From Ruminococcaceae bacterium UBA1405 (GTDB lineage: Bacteria; Bacillota; Clostridia; Oscillospirales; Ruminococcaceae): DNA of 43,737 nucleotides. Position 1 is the first letter of the stretch, and each line of letters starts with the position of its first letter. Below the pieces are notes generated by a model. It did no database searches. It was given only the letters and a program-made list of their open reading frames with translations, and had not been told where the DNA came from. Both the position numbers and the translations under genes were made by a program. The stretch is taken from assembly GCA_002305685.1 (NCBI GenBank), contig DBQB01000062.1:1-43737 (forward strand), read 5' to 3'. Below, one piece after another: positions 24,582 through 32,981 of the stretch.

Positions 24582-25232
24582 ATGAACCCTGTATCGGTAC
24601 AGCCGACCATAACCGCTCCGTCCAAACCGGTGTATGAGGCGGTGAAACGCCTTTTTGATTTCTGCGCTGCTTTAGGCGCGCTGCTAATTTTGTCCCCTCT
24701 TTTTCTGTTGATCGCTCTTTTGATTTGGATCGATGATCCGGCGGGCAGCCCTTTCTATGTTTCCACTCGCTGTGGAAAATATGGCAAGGAGTTCCGTTTT
24801 TATAAATTTCGCAGCATGGTGGTCCATGCCGATCAAATGCTGGATTCCCTTTTACAGCAAAATGAGATGGACGGCCCGGTATTTAAAATCCGGGAGGATC
24901 CACGCATCACGAAGATTGGAAAATTCCTGCGCAAAACCAGTCTGGATGAGCTGCCTCAGCTATTCAATGTGCTCAAGGGAGATATGTCTCTGGTAGGGCC
25001 CCGCCCTCCGCTGCCCAGAGAGGTGGCGCAGTATACCCCCTATCAGCGCAGTCGTCTGGAGGTCACGCCTGGACTCACCTGTTTTTGGCAGGTTTCCCCC
25101 AGACGCAACGACCTCACCTTTGATCAGTGGGTGGAGCTGGATATCCGGTATATCCATCAGAGAAGTTTCTGGTTGGATATCAAATTGATCCTGCAAACCG
25201 TCCTGGTGATGATCACCAGGGAAGGCGTTTGA
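24582..25232 (+). CDS. Polyprenyl-phosphate sugar-1-phosphate transferase
   Basis: A 216-residue bacterial sugar transferase (PF02397), the initiating enzyme that loads a sugar-1-phosphate onto undecaprenyl phosphate for a surface glycan. One membrane-embedded hydrophobic hairpin (residues about 27-48) is followed by the catalytic core: RCGKYGKEFRFYKFRSM, RITKIGKFLRKTSLDELPQLFNVLKGDMSLVGPRPPLP and PGLTCFWQVS. It lacks the N-terminal four-helix domain of WcaJ/WbaP types, so it is the short form. The start at 24582 is preceded by AAGGAGAG. It is first in an apparent two-gene unit with the GT2 enzyme; a larger polysaccharide locus is absent. Confidence 0.92.
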   Translation: MNPVSVQPTITAPSKPVYEAVKRLFDFCAALGALLILSPLFLLIALLIWIDDPAGSPFYVSTRCGKYGKEFRFYKFRSMVVHADQMLDSLLQQNEMDGPVFKIREDPRITKIGKFLRKTSLDELPQLFNVLKGDMSLVGPRPPLPREVAQYTPYQRSRLEVTPGLTCFWQVSPRRNDLTFDQWVELDIRYIHQRSFWLDIKLILQTVLVMITREGV

Positions 25233-25352
25233 TGGATCAACATCTTTGTTTCCCTTACCCGCAAAGAGAAACCTGTTCTCAAAATGCATACATGACGGAC
25301 TCTATTATTTCTGATCCCATGGTATCAGTTGCAACAAGGAGGAGCGATACAT

Positions 25353-26204
25353 ATGGGCAGCGCCGAAGCGGATCTTGTATCCATCATCACTCCGGTGTAT
25401 AACAGTGAGCGATATCTGTCGCAAACCATCCAAAGCGTCCTACAGCAGACCCATCAAAACTGGGAACTGATCCTGATTGACGACGGCTCCAGTGACCAAA
25501 GCCCTGTTATCATTGCGCAGATGGAAAAACAGGACCACCGTATCCGCTCCATCCGCCTTCCCAGCAATTCCGGTGCAGCCATTGCCAGAAACTGCGGTTT
25601 GAAATTGGCCAAAGGTAGATATATTGCCTATCTGGATGCGGACGATTTGTGGCTCCCCAAAAAACTCCAGAGACAAATGGATTTTATGAAAACACACCAA
25701 GCTGCTTTCACCTGCTGTGATTACCGGCGCATGGACGTGCAGGACAATTTGCTCAATACCGTACATATGCCTTGCACCATTACCTATGAGCAGCTACTGC
25801 ACAACACCATCATCCAAACTGTGGGCGTTATGGTAGACCTGCGGCAGATCAACCCGGAGCTGTTGATGATGCCCAATGTGCGCCGCGGACAGGATTTGGG
25901 TACATGGCTTCAACTGCTCAAAAACGGCGTGATCTTTCTGGGACAAAATGAGGTTTTGGCATTGTATCGAATCACACCCCAATCCCTAAGCGCCAACAAA
26001 TGGAGAGCGATGAAACGTACCTGGCATCTTTATCGGAGTGTCGAAAGACTTCCCGTGGCGAAAACGCTCGGCTGTATGGTGGGATGGGCTTATCATGCCG
26101 CCATGAAACGCATTCCCGGTTATTTTTACAGATACACCGGGCCAAACGACATAAAAAACGCCGCTGCGCAAAACATACGCAGCGGCGAGGACAAAACCGG
26201 CTAA
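25353..26204 (+). CDS. Family 2 glycosyltransferase
   Basis: A 283-residue GT2 enzyme transferring a sugar from a nucleotide-sugar donor. The GT-A fold is seen from VSIITPVYNSERYLSQTIQSVL, IDDGSSDQS (nucleotide binding), SGAAIARNCGLKLAKG and LDADDLWLP (the metal-binding DxD). There is no clear membrane helix; the C-terminus is basic with an amphipathic stretch, so membrane-surface association is plausible. ATG 25353 has AGGAGG 10 bases upstream. It likely adds the second sugar to the lipid-linked product of the preceding gene. Its last 18 codons overlap the terminator used by the gene on the opposite strand. Confidence 0.9.
   Translation: MGSAEADLVSIITPVYNSERYLSQTIQSVLQQTHQNWELILIDDGSSDQSPVIIAQMEKQDHRIRSIRLPSNSGAAIARNCGLKLAKGRYIAYLDADDLWLPKKLQRQMDFMKTHQAAFTCCDYRRMDVQDNLLNTVHMPCTITYEQLLHNTIIQTVGVMVDLRQINPELLMMPNVRRGQDLGTWLQLLKNGVIFLGQNEVLALYRITPQSLSANKWRAMKRTWHLYRSVERLPVAKTLGCMVGWAYHAAMKRIPGYFYRYTGPNDIKNAAAQNIRSGEDKTG
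26153..26187 (-). terminator. Terminator of the Asn/Gln-rich peptide gene
   Basis: On the minus strand, CGCCGCTGCG, a 9-base loop, CGCAGCGGCG, then TTTTTT. It lies wholly inside the 3' end of the convergent glycosyltransferase gene. Confidence 0.8.
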
Positions 26205-26224
26205 CTTCCTGGCTTCAGCAAAAA

Positions 26225-26335
26225 TTATTTGCTGTTTTTGCTCTGATTCTGGCCGTTTTTGTTCTGGGACTGATTCTGAGAAGGGGTCTGGTTGTTCTTG
26301 TTCTGGGACTGGTTCTGATTGTTCTGATTGTTCAT
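26225..26335 (-). CDS. 36-residue Asn/Gln-rich micropeptide
   Basis: A peptide of 36 residues made almost only of Asn, Gln, Ser and Lys (starts MNNQNNQNQSQNKNN, ends NQSKNSK). It has no hydrophobic residue other than Met and a single Pro. The case for a real gene is GGAGG 7 bases before the ATG at 26335 and a strong terminator 38 bp after the stop. Composition is reminiscent of small acid-soluble spore proteins of the gamma type or disordered spore-coat peptides, but no motif proves this. Low-complexity DNA also keeps other frames open, so the call is moderate. Confidence 0.55.
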   Translation of the reverse strand: MNNQNNQNQSQNKNNQTPSQNQSQNKNGQNQSKNSK

Positions 26336-26630
26336 CACGATAACCTCCTGCGGTTCTGCCGCAAAACATAACCGCTGTTTTCTTTGCGTCGATCGTATCC
26401 TGATAAGACGAGACATTCTCCGACGCTTCAACGGTTGGGGACATGGATTTTGGGAGAAGGTTTTCCACTCCGCAACTGCCGCCGGTAATAGTATGGATCC
26501 GGTTCGGACAATTATACCATCGCTGTCAAAATTGGGGAATTGTATTTTTGTGTATTTTCGGACCGTTACATATTTAAATTTGTGCAGATTTACAAAAACA
26601 AAAACAATTTATGAATTTTGGCAAAAGCTC
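26336..26630. other. Intergenic region between micropeptide and rubrerythrin
   Basis: No gene is supported in this stretch. On the minus strand, TGGTATAAT at about 26516-26508 is an extended -10 without a good -35, and could start a long leader for the micropeptide. A GCGGTTCTGCCGC dyad lies just upstream of its ribosome binding site. The 3' half is AT-rich. Confidence 0.4.
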
Positions 26631-26659
26631 TTGAAAGTTCTCATCATTTATGCTATTCT
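26631..26659 (+). promoter_or_regulatory. SigA promoter of rubrerythrin
   Basis: TTGAAA (26631-26636), 17 bp, TATTCT (26654-26659), 55 bp before the start. Confidence 0.75.
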
Positions 26660-26714
26660 TTATTCAGAACAAATCTTAATAAGAAATTCGTTCAAAAAAT
26701 GGAGGTAATTAAAT

Positions 26715-27260
26715 ATGAAAAAGTTTATCTGTTCCGTTTGCGGTTATGTTTATGAGGGCACCACTCCTCCCGAAAAATGTCCTCAGTGCAAAGCCCCCGC
26801 TTCCAAGTTTGTTGAGCAGAAGGAAGAGGAGCTGACCTGGGCCGCAGAGCATGTGGTAGGTGTTGCTGAGGGTGTTGATCCTGCTATCCTCGAGGGTCTG
26901 CGGGAAAACTTCAACGGCGAATGCACCGAAGTTGGTATGTATCTGGCTATGGCTCGCGTGGCCCATCGCGAAGGCTATCCTGAGATCGGCCTGTACTATG
27001 AGAAGGCTGCTTATGAGGAAGCTGAGCACGCCGCAAAATTTGCTGAGCTGCTGGGCGAAGTGATCACCAACTCCACCAAAAAGAACCTGGAGCTGCGGGT
27101 TGCCGCTGAGAATGGCGCCACCGCCGGCAAATTTGAGCTCGCCAAACTGGCCAAAGCTCAGAACCTGGATGCAATCCATGACACCGTTCATGAGATGGCC
27201 CGCGACGAAGCCCGTCACGGCAAAGCCTTCAAAGGTCTGCTGGAGAGATATTTCGGCTAA
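26715..27260 (+). CDS. Reverse rubrerythrin
   Basis: A 181-residue non-haem iron peroxidase that reduces hydrogen peroxide in the cytosol of anaerobes. The domain order is reversed relative to classical rubrerythrin. The rubredoxin-type Fe(Cys)4 site is at the N-terminus (CSVCGYVYEG and CPQCKAP). The ferritin-like diiron domain follows (residues about 45-180), with the ligands in NGECTEVGMY, YEEAEHAAKF, AENGATAGKFE and DEARHGKAF. GGAGGT is 8 bases upstream of ATG 26715. It is monocistronic with a SigA promoter and terminator. Codon use (GAG, CTG, GGC) suggests high expression. This indicates a strict anaerobe that meets oxidative stress. Confidence 0.95.
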   Translation: MKKFICSVCGYVYEGTTPPEKCPQCKAPASKFVEQKEEELTWAAEHVVGVAEGVDPAILEGLRENFNGECTEVGMYLAMARVAHREGYPEIGLYYEKAAYEEAEHAAKFAELLGEVITNSTKKNLELRVAAENGATAGKFELAKLAKAQNLDAIHDTVHEMARDEARHGKAFKGLLERYFG

Positions 27261-27276
27261 TCCATCTGATACATCT

Positions 27277-27306
27277 GCCCTGTGTCGTTTTGGCACAGGG
27301 CTTTTT
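27277..27306 (+). terminator. Terminator after rubrerythrin
   Basis: GCCCTGTG, a 9-base loop, CACAGGGC, then TTTTTC. Confidence 0.88.
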
Positions 27307-27455
27307 CTTTTTTTCATCTTCCTTCAGCTGAAAAGTATAAATTTTTCTGAACAAAAGACATAGAAAATGCTGCAAAAAGGTGTTAATATAGTACTAAACC
27401 AAAAGGAGGCTCTCAGGTTGCCCTCTCTGTTCTAGGTCAATCCAAAAGGAAAGGA

Positions 27456-28478
27456 ATGAAATCCGTGAAAACCATCCGCGCAGGTATCCTTGGGGCCGGC
27501 TCCATCGCGGTCAAGATGGCCCGCACCATGCTGGCGGTCTCCGGCGTCAGCTTAACCGCCGTCGCCTCCCGAGATCTGCAAAAAGCGCAAAGCTTTATCC
27601 GTGCTCTCTCGATTCCCCAAGGGGAACCAATCCCCAAAGCGTACGGCTCCTATGAGGAGATGGCGAAAGATCCTGACCTGGATCTCATCTATGTCTGTAC
27701 TCCCCAATCGTTCCATTTCTCCCACACCATGCTCTGCCTTTCCAACGGGAAGTCGGTGCTGTGTGAAAAAGCCTTTATGCTCAGCGTAGCTCAGGCAAAA
27801 ACAGCGGTGTCATACGCTCGGGAAAAAGGATTGTTTTTGGGAGAAGCCATCTGGACCCGCTTCCTGCCCATCACCGAAACGGTGCGCCAGGCCCTTGCGG
27901 ATGGCGTCATCGGCACGCCCCAGATGATGACCGCCAAATTCGGGGTGGATCTTCGCCATGTACAGCGGCTGACCGACCCCAATCTGGGCGGAGGTGCTCT
28001 GCTGGATTTGGGGGTATATGCCCTCACCTCCATTGACATTCTCTTCGGCCATGACATCGCACAGATACAAACCTGCGCGGTATCCACTGACCAAGGGGTA
28101 GACGCAAGGAGCGTCACCACCCTCCGCTACCATGACGGACGCTTCGCCACAGCGTTCTTTGGACTGGATACCATCATGGATAACGGCGTTACCGTCTTTG
28201 GCGACAAGGGCTATATGGTCATTCCCAACGTCAACAACTGGGAATCCGCCACCGCCTATGACCGTCAGGGTCATATTTTGGCCCATTATGATCGTCCACA
28301 GCAGATAACCGGCTTTGAATATGAACTGCAGGCCGCAGTGGACGCCATCCGTGCAGGCGCCGTCGAGTGCCCCCAGATGCCTCATGAGCGGATCATCGGT
28401 ATGATGGAACAGATGGATACCCTGCGCAGCCAGTGGGGTGTCACCCTCCCCGGCGAAGAGAATATAAACTGGAGATAA
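27456..28478 (+). CDS. Gfo/Idh/MocA family NAD(P)-dependent oxidoreductase
   Basis: A 340-residue dehydrogenase with an N-terminal Rossmann domain (RAGILGAGSIAVKMA, dinucleotide-binding GxGxxA) and the family's VCTPQSFHF and CEKAFMLS segments containing the EK catalytic Lys. The C-terminal substrate domain includes GGALLDLGVYAL. The substrate is likely a sugar, inositol or sugar acid, which cannot be named. The start at 27456 has AAAAGGA 5 bases upstream; a GTG at 27465 with AAGGA 9 bases upstream is an alternative. It is followed 27 bp downstream by a TIM-barrel isomerase, a common partnership in carbohydrate breakdown. Confidence 0.9.
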   Translation: MKSVKTIRAGILGAGSIAVKMARTMLAVSGVSLTAVASRDLQKAQSFIRALSIPQGEPIPKAYGSYEEMAKDPDLDLIYVCTPQSFHFSHTMLCLSNGKSVLCEKAFMLSVAQAKTAVSYAREKGLFLGEAIWTRFLPITETVRQALADGVIGTPQMMTAKFGVDLRHVQRLTDPNLGGGALLDLGVYALTSIDILFGHDIAQIQTCAVSTDQGVDARSVTTLRYHDGRFATAFFGLDTIMDNGVTVFGDKGYMVIPNVNNWESATAYDRQGHILAHYDRPQQITGFEYELQAAVDAIRAGAVECPQMPHERIIGMMEQMDTLRSQWGVTLPGEENINWR

Positions 28479-28505
28479 ACAAACAATAGCAGGAGGATAG
28501 CATCC

Positions 28506-29342
28506 ATGCGCCTTGGAATGAACCACACCCTTCCCCACGCCTCCCCGGAGGAATGGGCAAAAACACTGCGAGAGCTTCACTGTGGAGCGGCAATCTTTCC
28601 GGTGGCGGGCGACGCTCCCGAGGAGCTGATCGCCGCCTACTGTGCCGCCGCAGAGAAATATGATATCGTCATCGCGGAGGTGGGCATCTGGGCCAATCCC
28701 ATCTCCCCGATTGCATCGGTGCGGGAACAGGCGGTTGCCCGCTCTCTGTCACAGCTGCGGCTGGCGCAGCGGGTTCATGCCCGCTGCTGTGTCAACTATG
28801 CAGGCGCCAAAGGCCCTACCAACCACGATCCCTATCCGGAAAACTATCTTCCGGAAACCCGCCGGGAGATTGTGGAACACATCCAATTTCTGCTGGATAC
28901 CGTCAAACCTGAGGATACCTGTTTTACCCTGGAGCCTATGGGTTGGATTGCGCCGGACAGCCCGGAGGATTATCTGCTTTTGATGCAGCAGGTGGAGCGT
29001 CCTGCCTTTCAGGTTCATATGGATCCCATCAACTGGATCACCGATCCCCACAAATACTTTAACGCCGAAAGTTTTTTGGAGCACTGCTTTTCCCTGCTGG
29101 GAAACAAGATCCAAAGCTGCCACATCAAGGATATCCTGCTGACCCCGCAGCTTACGCTGCATCTTCAGGAGATGCCCTGTGGAAAAGGCTGCTTCCCTCT
29201 GCTGCGATATGCCCAACTGATTGAGGCAACCGATCCAGAGATGCCGGTTCTGGTAGAGCATCTTCCCTCTCATCAGGATTACATGGATTCGGTGAAATAT
29301 TTGTATGAAACATTCCAACAGAACAAAATTTCGCTGAGATAG
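28506..29342 (+). CDS. Sugar phosphate isomerase/epimerase (AP_endonuc_2 TIM barrel)
   Basis: A 278-residue xylose-isomerase-like TIM barrel. Metal and catalytic positions are suggested by FTLEPMGWI (strand with Glu), FQVHMDPINWI (Asp/His) and SCHIKDIL (His), ending with VLVEHLPS. Together with the preceding dehydrogenase it probably forms a two-step route that oxidises and isomerises a sugar or inositol-type compound; no transporter or regulator is adjacent to name it. AGGAGG lies 8 bases before ATG 28506. Cytosolic. Confidence 0.87.
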   Translation: MRLGMNHTLPHASPEEWAKTLRELHCGAAIFPVAGDAPEELIAAYCAAAEKYDIVIAEVGIWANPISPIASVREQAVARSLSQLRLAQRVHARCCVNYAGAKGPTNHDPYPENYLPETRREIVEHIQFLLDTVKPEDTCFTLEPMGWIAPDSPEDYLLLMQQVERPAFQVHMDPINWITDPHKYFNAESFLEHCFSLLGNKIQSCHIKDILLTPQLTLHLQEMPCGKGCFPLLRYAQLIEATDPEMPVLVEHLPSHQDYMDSVKYLYETFQQNKISLR

Positions 29343-29417
29343 TCTTTCTGTAAAAGCGGCAAAGGGTTCCCGCCCTCACCCGCCACAACATAAATCATCC
29401 GAAAAGGAGTATGCATC

Positions 29418-29726
29418 ATGGCAAACAAAAGAATTCTGCTGGACAAATCTGAGATGGTACTGATGGTTCCCGGCAAAAAGAAGATGGAAACCTATAACCT
29501 CAACAGCAGCCAGATTACCCGCATCCAGTTTGACCCCTGTGTGGAACGCACCTTTGTGATTATCCCCTCCAAATCGGAAAAGATCACCATTGTCACCCCC
29601 AAACGCAGCCAACCCATCGTTTACACCAAACATCAAAACAAAACCTTTTTTGAACAGTATAAAACCGAACTGGCCGAATATGCTAAAACCTATCGGGTAA
29701 CCTTTGCCGACAATACCAAAGGATAA
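29418..29726 (+). CDS. Small protein of unknown function
   Basis: A 102-residue basic protein that I do not recognise. It has alternating beta-strand-like stretches (ILLDKSEMVLMVPG, ITRIQFDPC, TFVIIPSKSEKITIVTP) and a C-terminal helix (QNKTFFEQYKTELAEYAKTY), which together resemble a small PH-like or barrel fold; that is only a guess. AAAAGGAG precedes ATG 29418. It sits between the isomerase gene and a strong terminator, so it may be the third gene of that unit. No signal peptide or membrane helix. Confidence 0.72.
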   Translation: MANKRILLDKSEMVLMVPGKKKMETYNLNSSQITRIQFDPCVERTFVIIPSKSEKITIVTPKRSQPIVYTKHQNKTFFEQYKTELAEYAKTYRVTFADNTKG

Positions 29727-29730
29727 TCCC

Positions 29731-29766
29731 ATCAGGCCGCATCTGCTGCTGCGGCCTGATTTTTTC
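29731..29766 (+). terminator. Rho-independent terminator
   Basis: ATCAGGCCGC, a 10-base loop, GCGGCCTGAT, then TTTTTC. Confidence 0.9.
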
Positions 29767-29795
29767 TTATCAGTTAAAAAGGAGGTATCTCTTTC

Positions 29796-31505
29796 ATGTC
29801 CCTAATCCCATTTGAACAGATGCCATATGAACGTCTGGAGGAAGGAGAACTTCGGCGGCAGGCCGGAGAAATCTTAGAAAAACTGCTTCGCGCACCGGAC
29901 TACCCCGCAGCAAAGGATGCGTTCATGGAGATGCAGAAGTTGAGCTCCCATTTTTCTACCCTCTCCGCCATCGCCAACACTCGCAGCAACATCGATACCA
30001 CCGATGCTTTCTATGCCCAGCAGCGGGAGTATTGGGATCATCTGGATCCAGTTTTTGAGGAACTGCAACAGCGCTTTACTGGGGCTATGCTGACCCATCC
30101 CTTTCGCCCGCAGTTCGAGGAGATGTTGGGAAAACAGTACTTTGCCGACGGCGAACTGGCTCAGCGCTCCTTTTCCCCTGCCATTGCCCCGCTGATGCAG
30201 GAGGAAAGCAAACTGGTAATGGCATACGATCAGATTATGGCTGGAGCCCAGATTGTCTTTGACGGCAAAACTCTTACTCTGCCGCAGTTGACCCCCTATA
30301 AACAATCCCCACATCCGGATATCCGCAAAGCTGCCTGGTGCGCTGAGGGAGAATATCTGATGTCCCATGCCCAACAGTTGGACGATATCTTCCATCAACT
30401 GGTAAAACTGCGCACCGAGATGGGACGAAAGATGGGGTATGATACCTTTATTCCACTGGGCTATGACCGGATGAAGCGCAACTGTTATGGCGCCGGTCAG
30501 GTGGAGGCGTTTCGAGAGGCGGTACGCAGGCACATTGTCCCCATCGCCGCGGCGCTCAAACGCCAGCAGGCCCAGCGTCTGAATACCTCCTATCCTATGA
30601 TGCTGTCCGATGACAGCATCGTATTCCCCACCGGCAATCCTTTGCCTCGGGGAAACGCTCAGGATACGCTGGATACCGCCCGCAATATGTACCATCAGCT
30701 ATCCCCGGAAACCGGCGCTTTTATCGACGTCATGTTTGAGGGGCATCTCTTGGATGTGCTGAGCAAAAAGGGAAAAGCCGGAGGCGGTTACTGCACCACC
30801 CTCCCAGACTATAAGGTACCCTTTATCTTTGCCAACTTTAACGGCACCGCCGGCGATGTGGAGGTTATGACCCATGAGGCCGGACACGCCTTTGCCGCCT
30901 ATATGGCCCGGGACATCGTCGCGCTGGAACAGCGGTGGCCCACCTTGGAAGCTTGTGAAGTCCATTCCATGTCGATGGAATTTTTCGCAGAGGAATGGTC
31001 GGAAAACTTCTTTGGAGCGGATGCGGATAAATTCCGGTACAGTCATCTGGCTTCCGCTCTCACCTTTATCCCCTATGGCACCATTGTGGACGCCTTCCAG
31101 CACGAGATCTACCGGCAGCCGGAACTTACCCCCATGCAGCGGCATGAAGTTTGGAAGCGGCTGGAAGCCGATTATCGGCCATGGCTCGATCTCAAGGAGA
31201 TTCCCTTTTACCAGGATGGCCGCGGCTGGCAGGCAAAACAGCATATCTTCCAGGCACCGTTTTACTATATCGATTACTGTCTGGCACAGACGGTGGCGCT
31301 TCAGTTTTGGGCGCTGATCCGGGAGAATCGGGACGCAGCATGGAATCGATACCTCTCCCTGGTAAAGATGGCTGGAACCAGAACCTTCACAGAGCTGCTG
31401 GCCATTTCAGGACTCAAGACGCCCTTTGACGAAACATGTCTTCAACAGATTGCCCAGACAGCGCAACAATTCCTTCAGGATTTTCCTACGGAGAAACTGC
31501 GCTGA
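29796..31505 (+). CDS. M3 family oligoendopeptidase
   Basis: A 569-residue zinc metallopeptidase of the M3 (oligoendopeptidase F) family that cleaves short peptides in the cytosol. The zinc motif HEAGH is at residues 360-364, and the third-ligand Glu helix LEACEVHSMSMEFF lies about 30 residues later. GGGYCTTLPDYKVPFIFANFNGT just before the motif is the family substrate-binding segment, and PFYYIDYCLAQTVALQFW is the conserved C-terminal helix. The length is typical. AAAAGGAGGT precedes ATG 29796. It starts only 30 bp after a terminator and no promoter was evident in that gap, so read-through or a hidden promoter must supply it. Confidence 0.93.
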   Translation: MSLIPFEQMPYERLEEGELRRQAGEILEKLLRAPDYPAAKDAFMEMQKLSSHFSTLSAIANTRSNIDTTDAFYAQQREYWDHLDPVFEELQQRFTGAMLTHPFRPQFEEMLGKQYFADGELAQRSFSPAIAPLMQEESKLVMAYDQIMAGAQIVFDGKTLTLPQLTPYKQSPHPDIRKAAWCAEGEYLMSHAQQLDDIFHQLVKLRTEMGRKMGYDTFIPLGYDRMKRNCYGAGQVEAFREAVRRHIVPIAAALKRQQAQRLNTSYPMMLSDDSIVFPTGNPLPRGNAQDTLDTARNMYHQLSPETGAFIDVMFEGHLLDVLSKKGKAGGGYCTTLPDYKVPFIFANFNGTAGDVEVMTHEAGHAFAAYMARDIVALEQRWPTLEACEVHSMSMEFFAEEWSENFFGADADKFRYSHLASALTFIPYGTIVDAFQHEIYRQPELTPMQRHEVWKRLEADYRPWLDLKEIPFYQDGRGWQAKQHIFQAPFYYIDYCLAQTVALQFWALIRENRDAAWNRYLSLVKMAGTRTFTELLAISGLKTPFDETCLQQIAQTAQQFLQDFPTEKLR

Positions 31506-31562
31506 ATCCGGGATAGTATGGCGGTGGAATCCGTTTGAAGCCCCACAAAAATGAACGGGAAA

Positions 31563-31603
31563 AAAGAGAAACCCGATGCCTTCCCGGCATCGGGTTTCTC
31601 TTT
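31563..31603. terminator. Bidirectional terminator
   Basis: AAAGAGAAACCCGATGCC pairs perfectly with GGCATCGGGTTTCTCTTT around TTCCC. It separates the peptidase gene from the convergent amidohydrolase gene. Confidence 0.9.
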
Positions 31604-31644
31604 CAGAAAAGGATTTTTCTTTCTCAGCAATGGCTTAAGCGCCG

Positions 31645-32796
31645 TTATACTCTGCGTTTTCCTTCCACCCAAACCTGTTCCGGTTTGGCTCCCAGCGCCA
31701 GCGGGTCGCTGCGATATACCAGAAAATCAGCGTCTTTGCCCACCGTCAGGGAACCTACCCGATGGTCTATGCCGCAGATCTGTGCAGGTACGATGGTGAT
31801 GGCGCGCAGTGCCTCCAGATAATCCATCCCTTCACTCACCGCCAGGCCGGCCGAGAGGGGCAGCAGTTGCTGGGCCACCTCAGGATGGTCGGTACAGATT
31901 GCAACCGGTACGCCAGCTTTGGAGAGGATGGCAGGGTTGGCAGGGGTAAAATTGGACAGTTCCGGTTTGCTGCGGGTTCCGAACAGAGGTCCGGTCACCA
32001 CCGCCACGCCTTCCTCCAACAGCTCCTGCGCAATCAGATGCCCCTCTGTGCAGTGAATCAGCAGATAATCCAGCCCAAACTCCTTGGCAATCCGGATAGC
32101 AGTAAAGATATCGTCGGCGCGATGGCAGTGAAAATGCGCCTTCTTTTCCCGCCGCAGCAGGGAAATCAGCGCTTCGCATTTGGCGTCAAACTCCGGCTCG
32201 TCGCTGTCCTCATCCTCCTGGGCTTTTTCCAGCGCATCCATATATTCCTGGGCTTTGCGCAGCATATCCCGAATCAGCGACGCTGTCGCCATTCGGGTGA
32301 TGGGGGTTTGGGATTTGGCATTGTAAGAGACCTTGGGATTTTCTCCTAAGGCAAATTTGATGGCCAAGCTATCGCTGATGGCCATGGCATCCACCCGGCG
32401 TCCCGCCGTTTTCAGCGCACAGATCTGACCGCCGATGGGATTTGCGCTCCCCGGACCGGTTACCACAGTGGTCACACCGCCGCAGAGCGCCTCCGAAAAA
32501 CTGCGCTCCATGGGATTGACCGCGTCAAACGCCCGTAACTGGGGGGTTACAGGGTCGGTGTCTTCATTGCCATCCTCCCCCTCAAACCCCAGGCTGTCCT
32601 CAAAAAGCCCGATGTGACAATGGGCGTCCACAAAACCAGGCAGTACCAATGCGCCCTTGAGATCCACCGCTCCCTCCTCCGGGAGAAAGGTATCCATACT
32701 GCCCAACGCGGCGATTTTGCCGTCCGTGATGCGCATCCATCCACGAGAGATACGCCCAGCGTCCATGGTCAGTAAATTCGCATGATAAAATAACAT
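31645..32796 (-). CDS. Amidohydrolase family metal-dependent hydrolase
   Basis: A 383-residue TIM-barrel hydrolase of the amidohydrolase superfamily. The metal-binding motif is DAHCHIG (His 59 and 61). Further ligands are in HFHCHRADDI and LLIHCTEGH, with the catalytic Asp in ICTDHPEV and a C-terminal strand GSLTVGKDADFLVY that completes the small beta domain. It resembles imidazolonepropionase/dihydroorotase-like amidohydrolases of unassigned substrate common in Clostridia. The start at 32796 follows GGAGAAAAAG. An acidic insertion (EKAQEDEDSDEPEFDAK) lies in the middle. No pathway partner is adjacent. Confidence 0.88.
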   Translation of the reverse strand: MLFYHANLLTMDAGRISRGWMRITDGKIAALGSMDTFLPEEGAVDLKGALVLPGFVDAHCHIGLFEDSLGFEGEDGNEDTDPVTPQLRAFDAVNPMERSFSEALCGGVTTVVTGPGSANPIGGQICALKTAGRRVDAMAISDSLAIKFALGENPKVSYNAKSQTPITRMATASLIRDMLRKAQEYMDALEKAQEDEDSDEPEFDAKCEALISLLRREKKAHFHCHRADDIFTAIRIAKEFGLDYLLIHCTEGHLIAQELLEEGVAVVTGPLFGTRSKPELSNFTPANPAILSKAGVPVAICTDHPEVAQQLLPLSAGLAVSEGMDYLEALRAITIVPAQICGIDHRVGSLTVGKDADFLVYRSDPLALGAKPEQVWVEGKRRV

Positions 32797-32916
32797 ATCT
32801 TTTTCTCCGTTTTCAAAAGCTCTCCGTTCATACCAGTTTTCCAGTCTACGACCGCCTCAGGCCACAGATAAACCGGCTTTATGGCAGCAAAAACGATAAA
32901 ATAGCTTCGCCGCCCA

Positions 32917-32953
32917 TAAAAAAGGCTGGCCCATCATCAAAAATGAGCCAGTC
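32917..32953 (-). terminator. Terminator of the yabP-yabR cluster
   Basis: On the minus strand, GACTGGCTCAT pairs with ATGGGCCAGCC (one G-T and one mismatch), then TTTTTTATG. It lies 30 bp after the yabR stop. Confidence 0.8.
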
Positions 32954-32981
32954 ACGGTCCAATATTTACAAACCGGATCGC

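Noticed and set aside
25986..26468. Minus-strand frame of 160 codons rich in Glu/Gln/Pro overlapping the micropeptide
   Set aside because: Runs through the terminator and into the glycosyltransferase antisense; the repetitive CAG/AAC DNA reads open in several frames. The 36-residue frame has the ribosome binding site.
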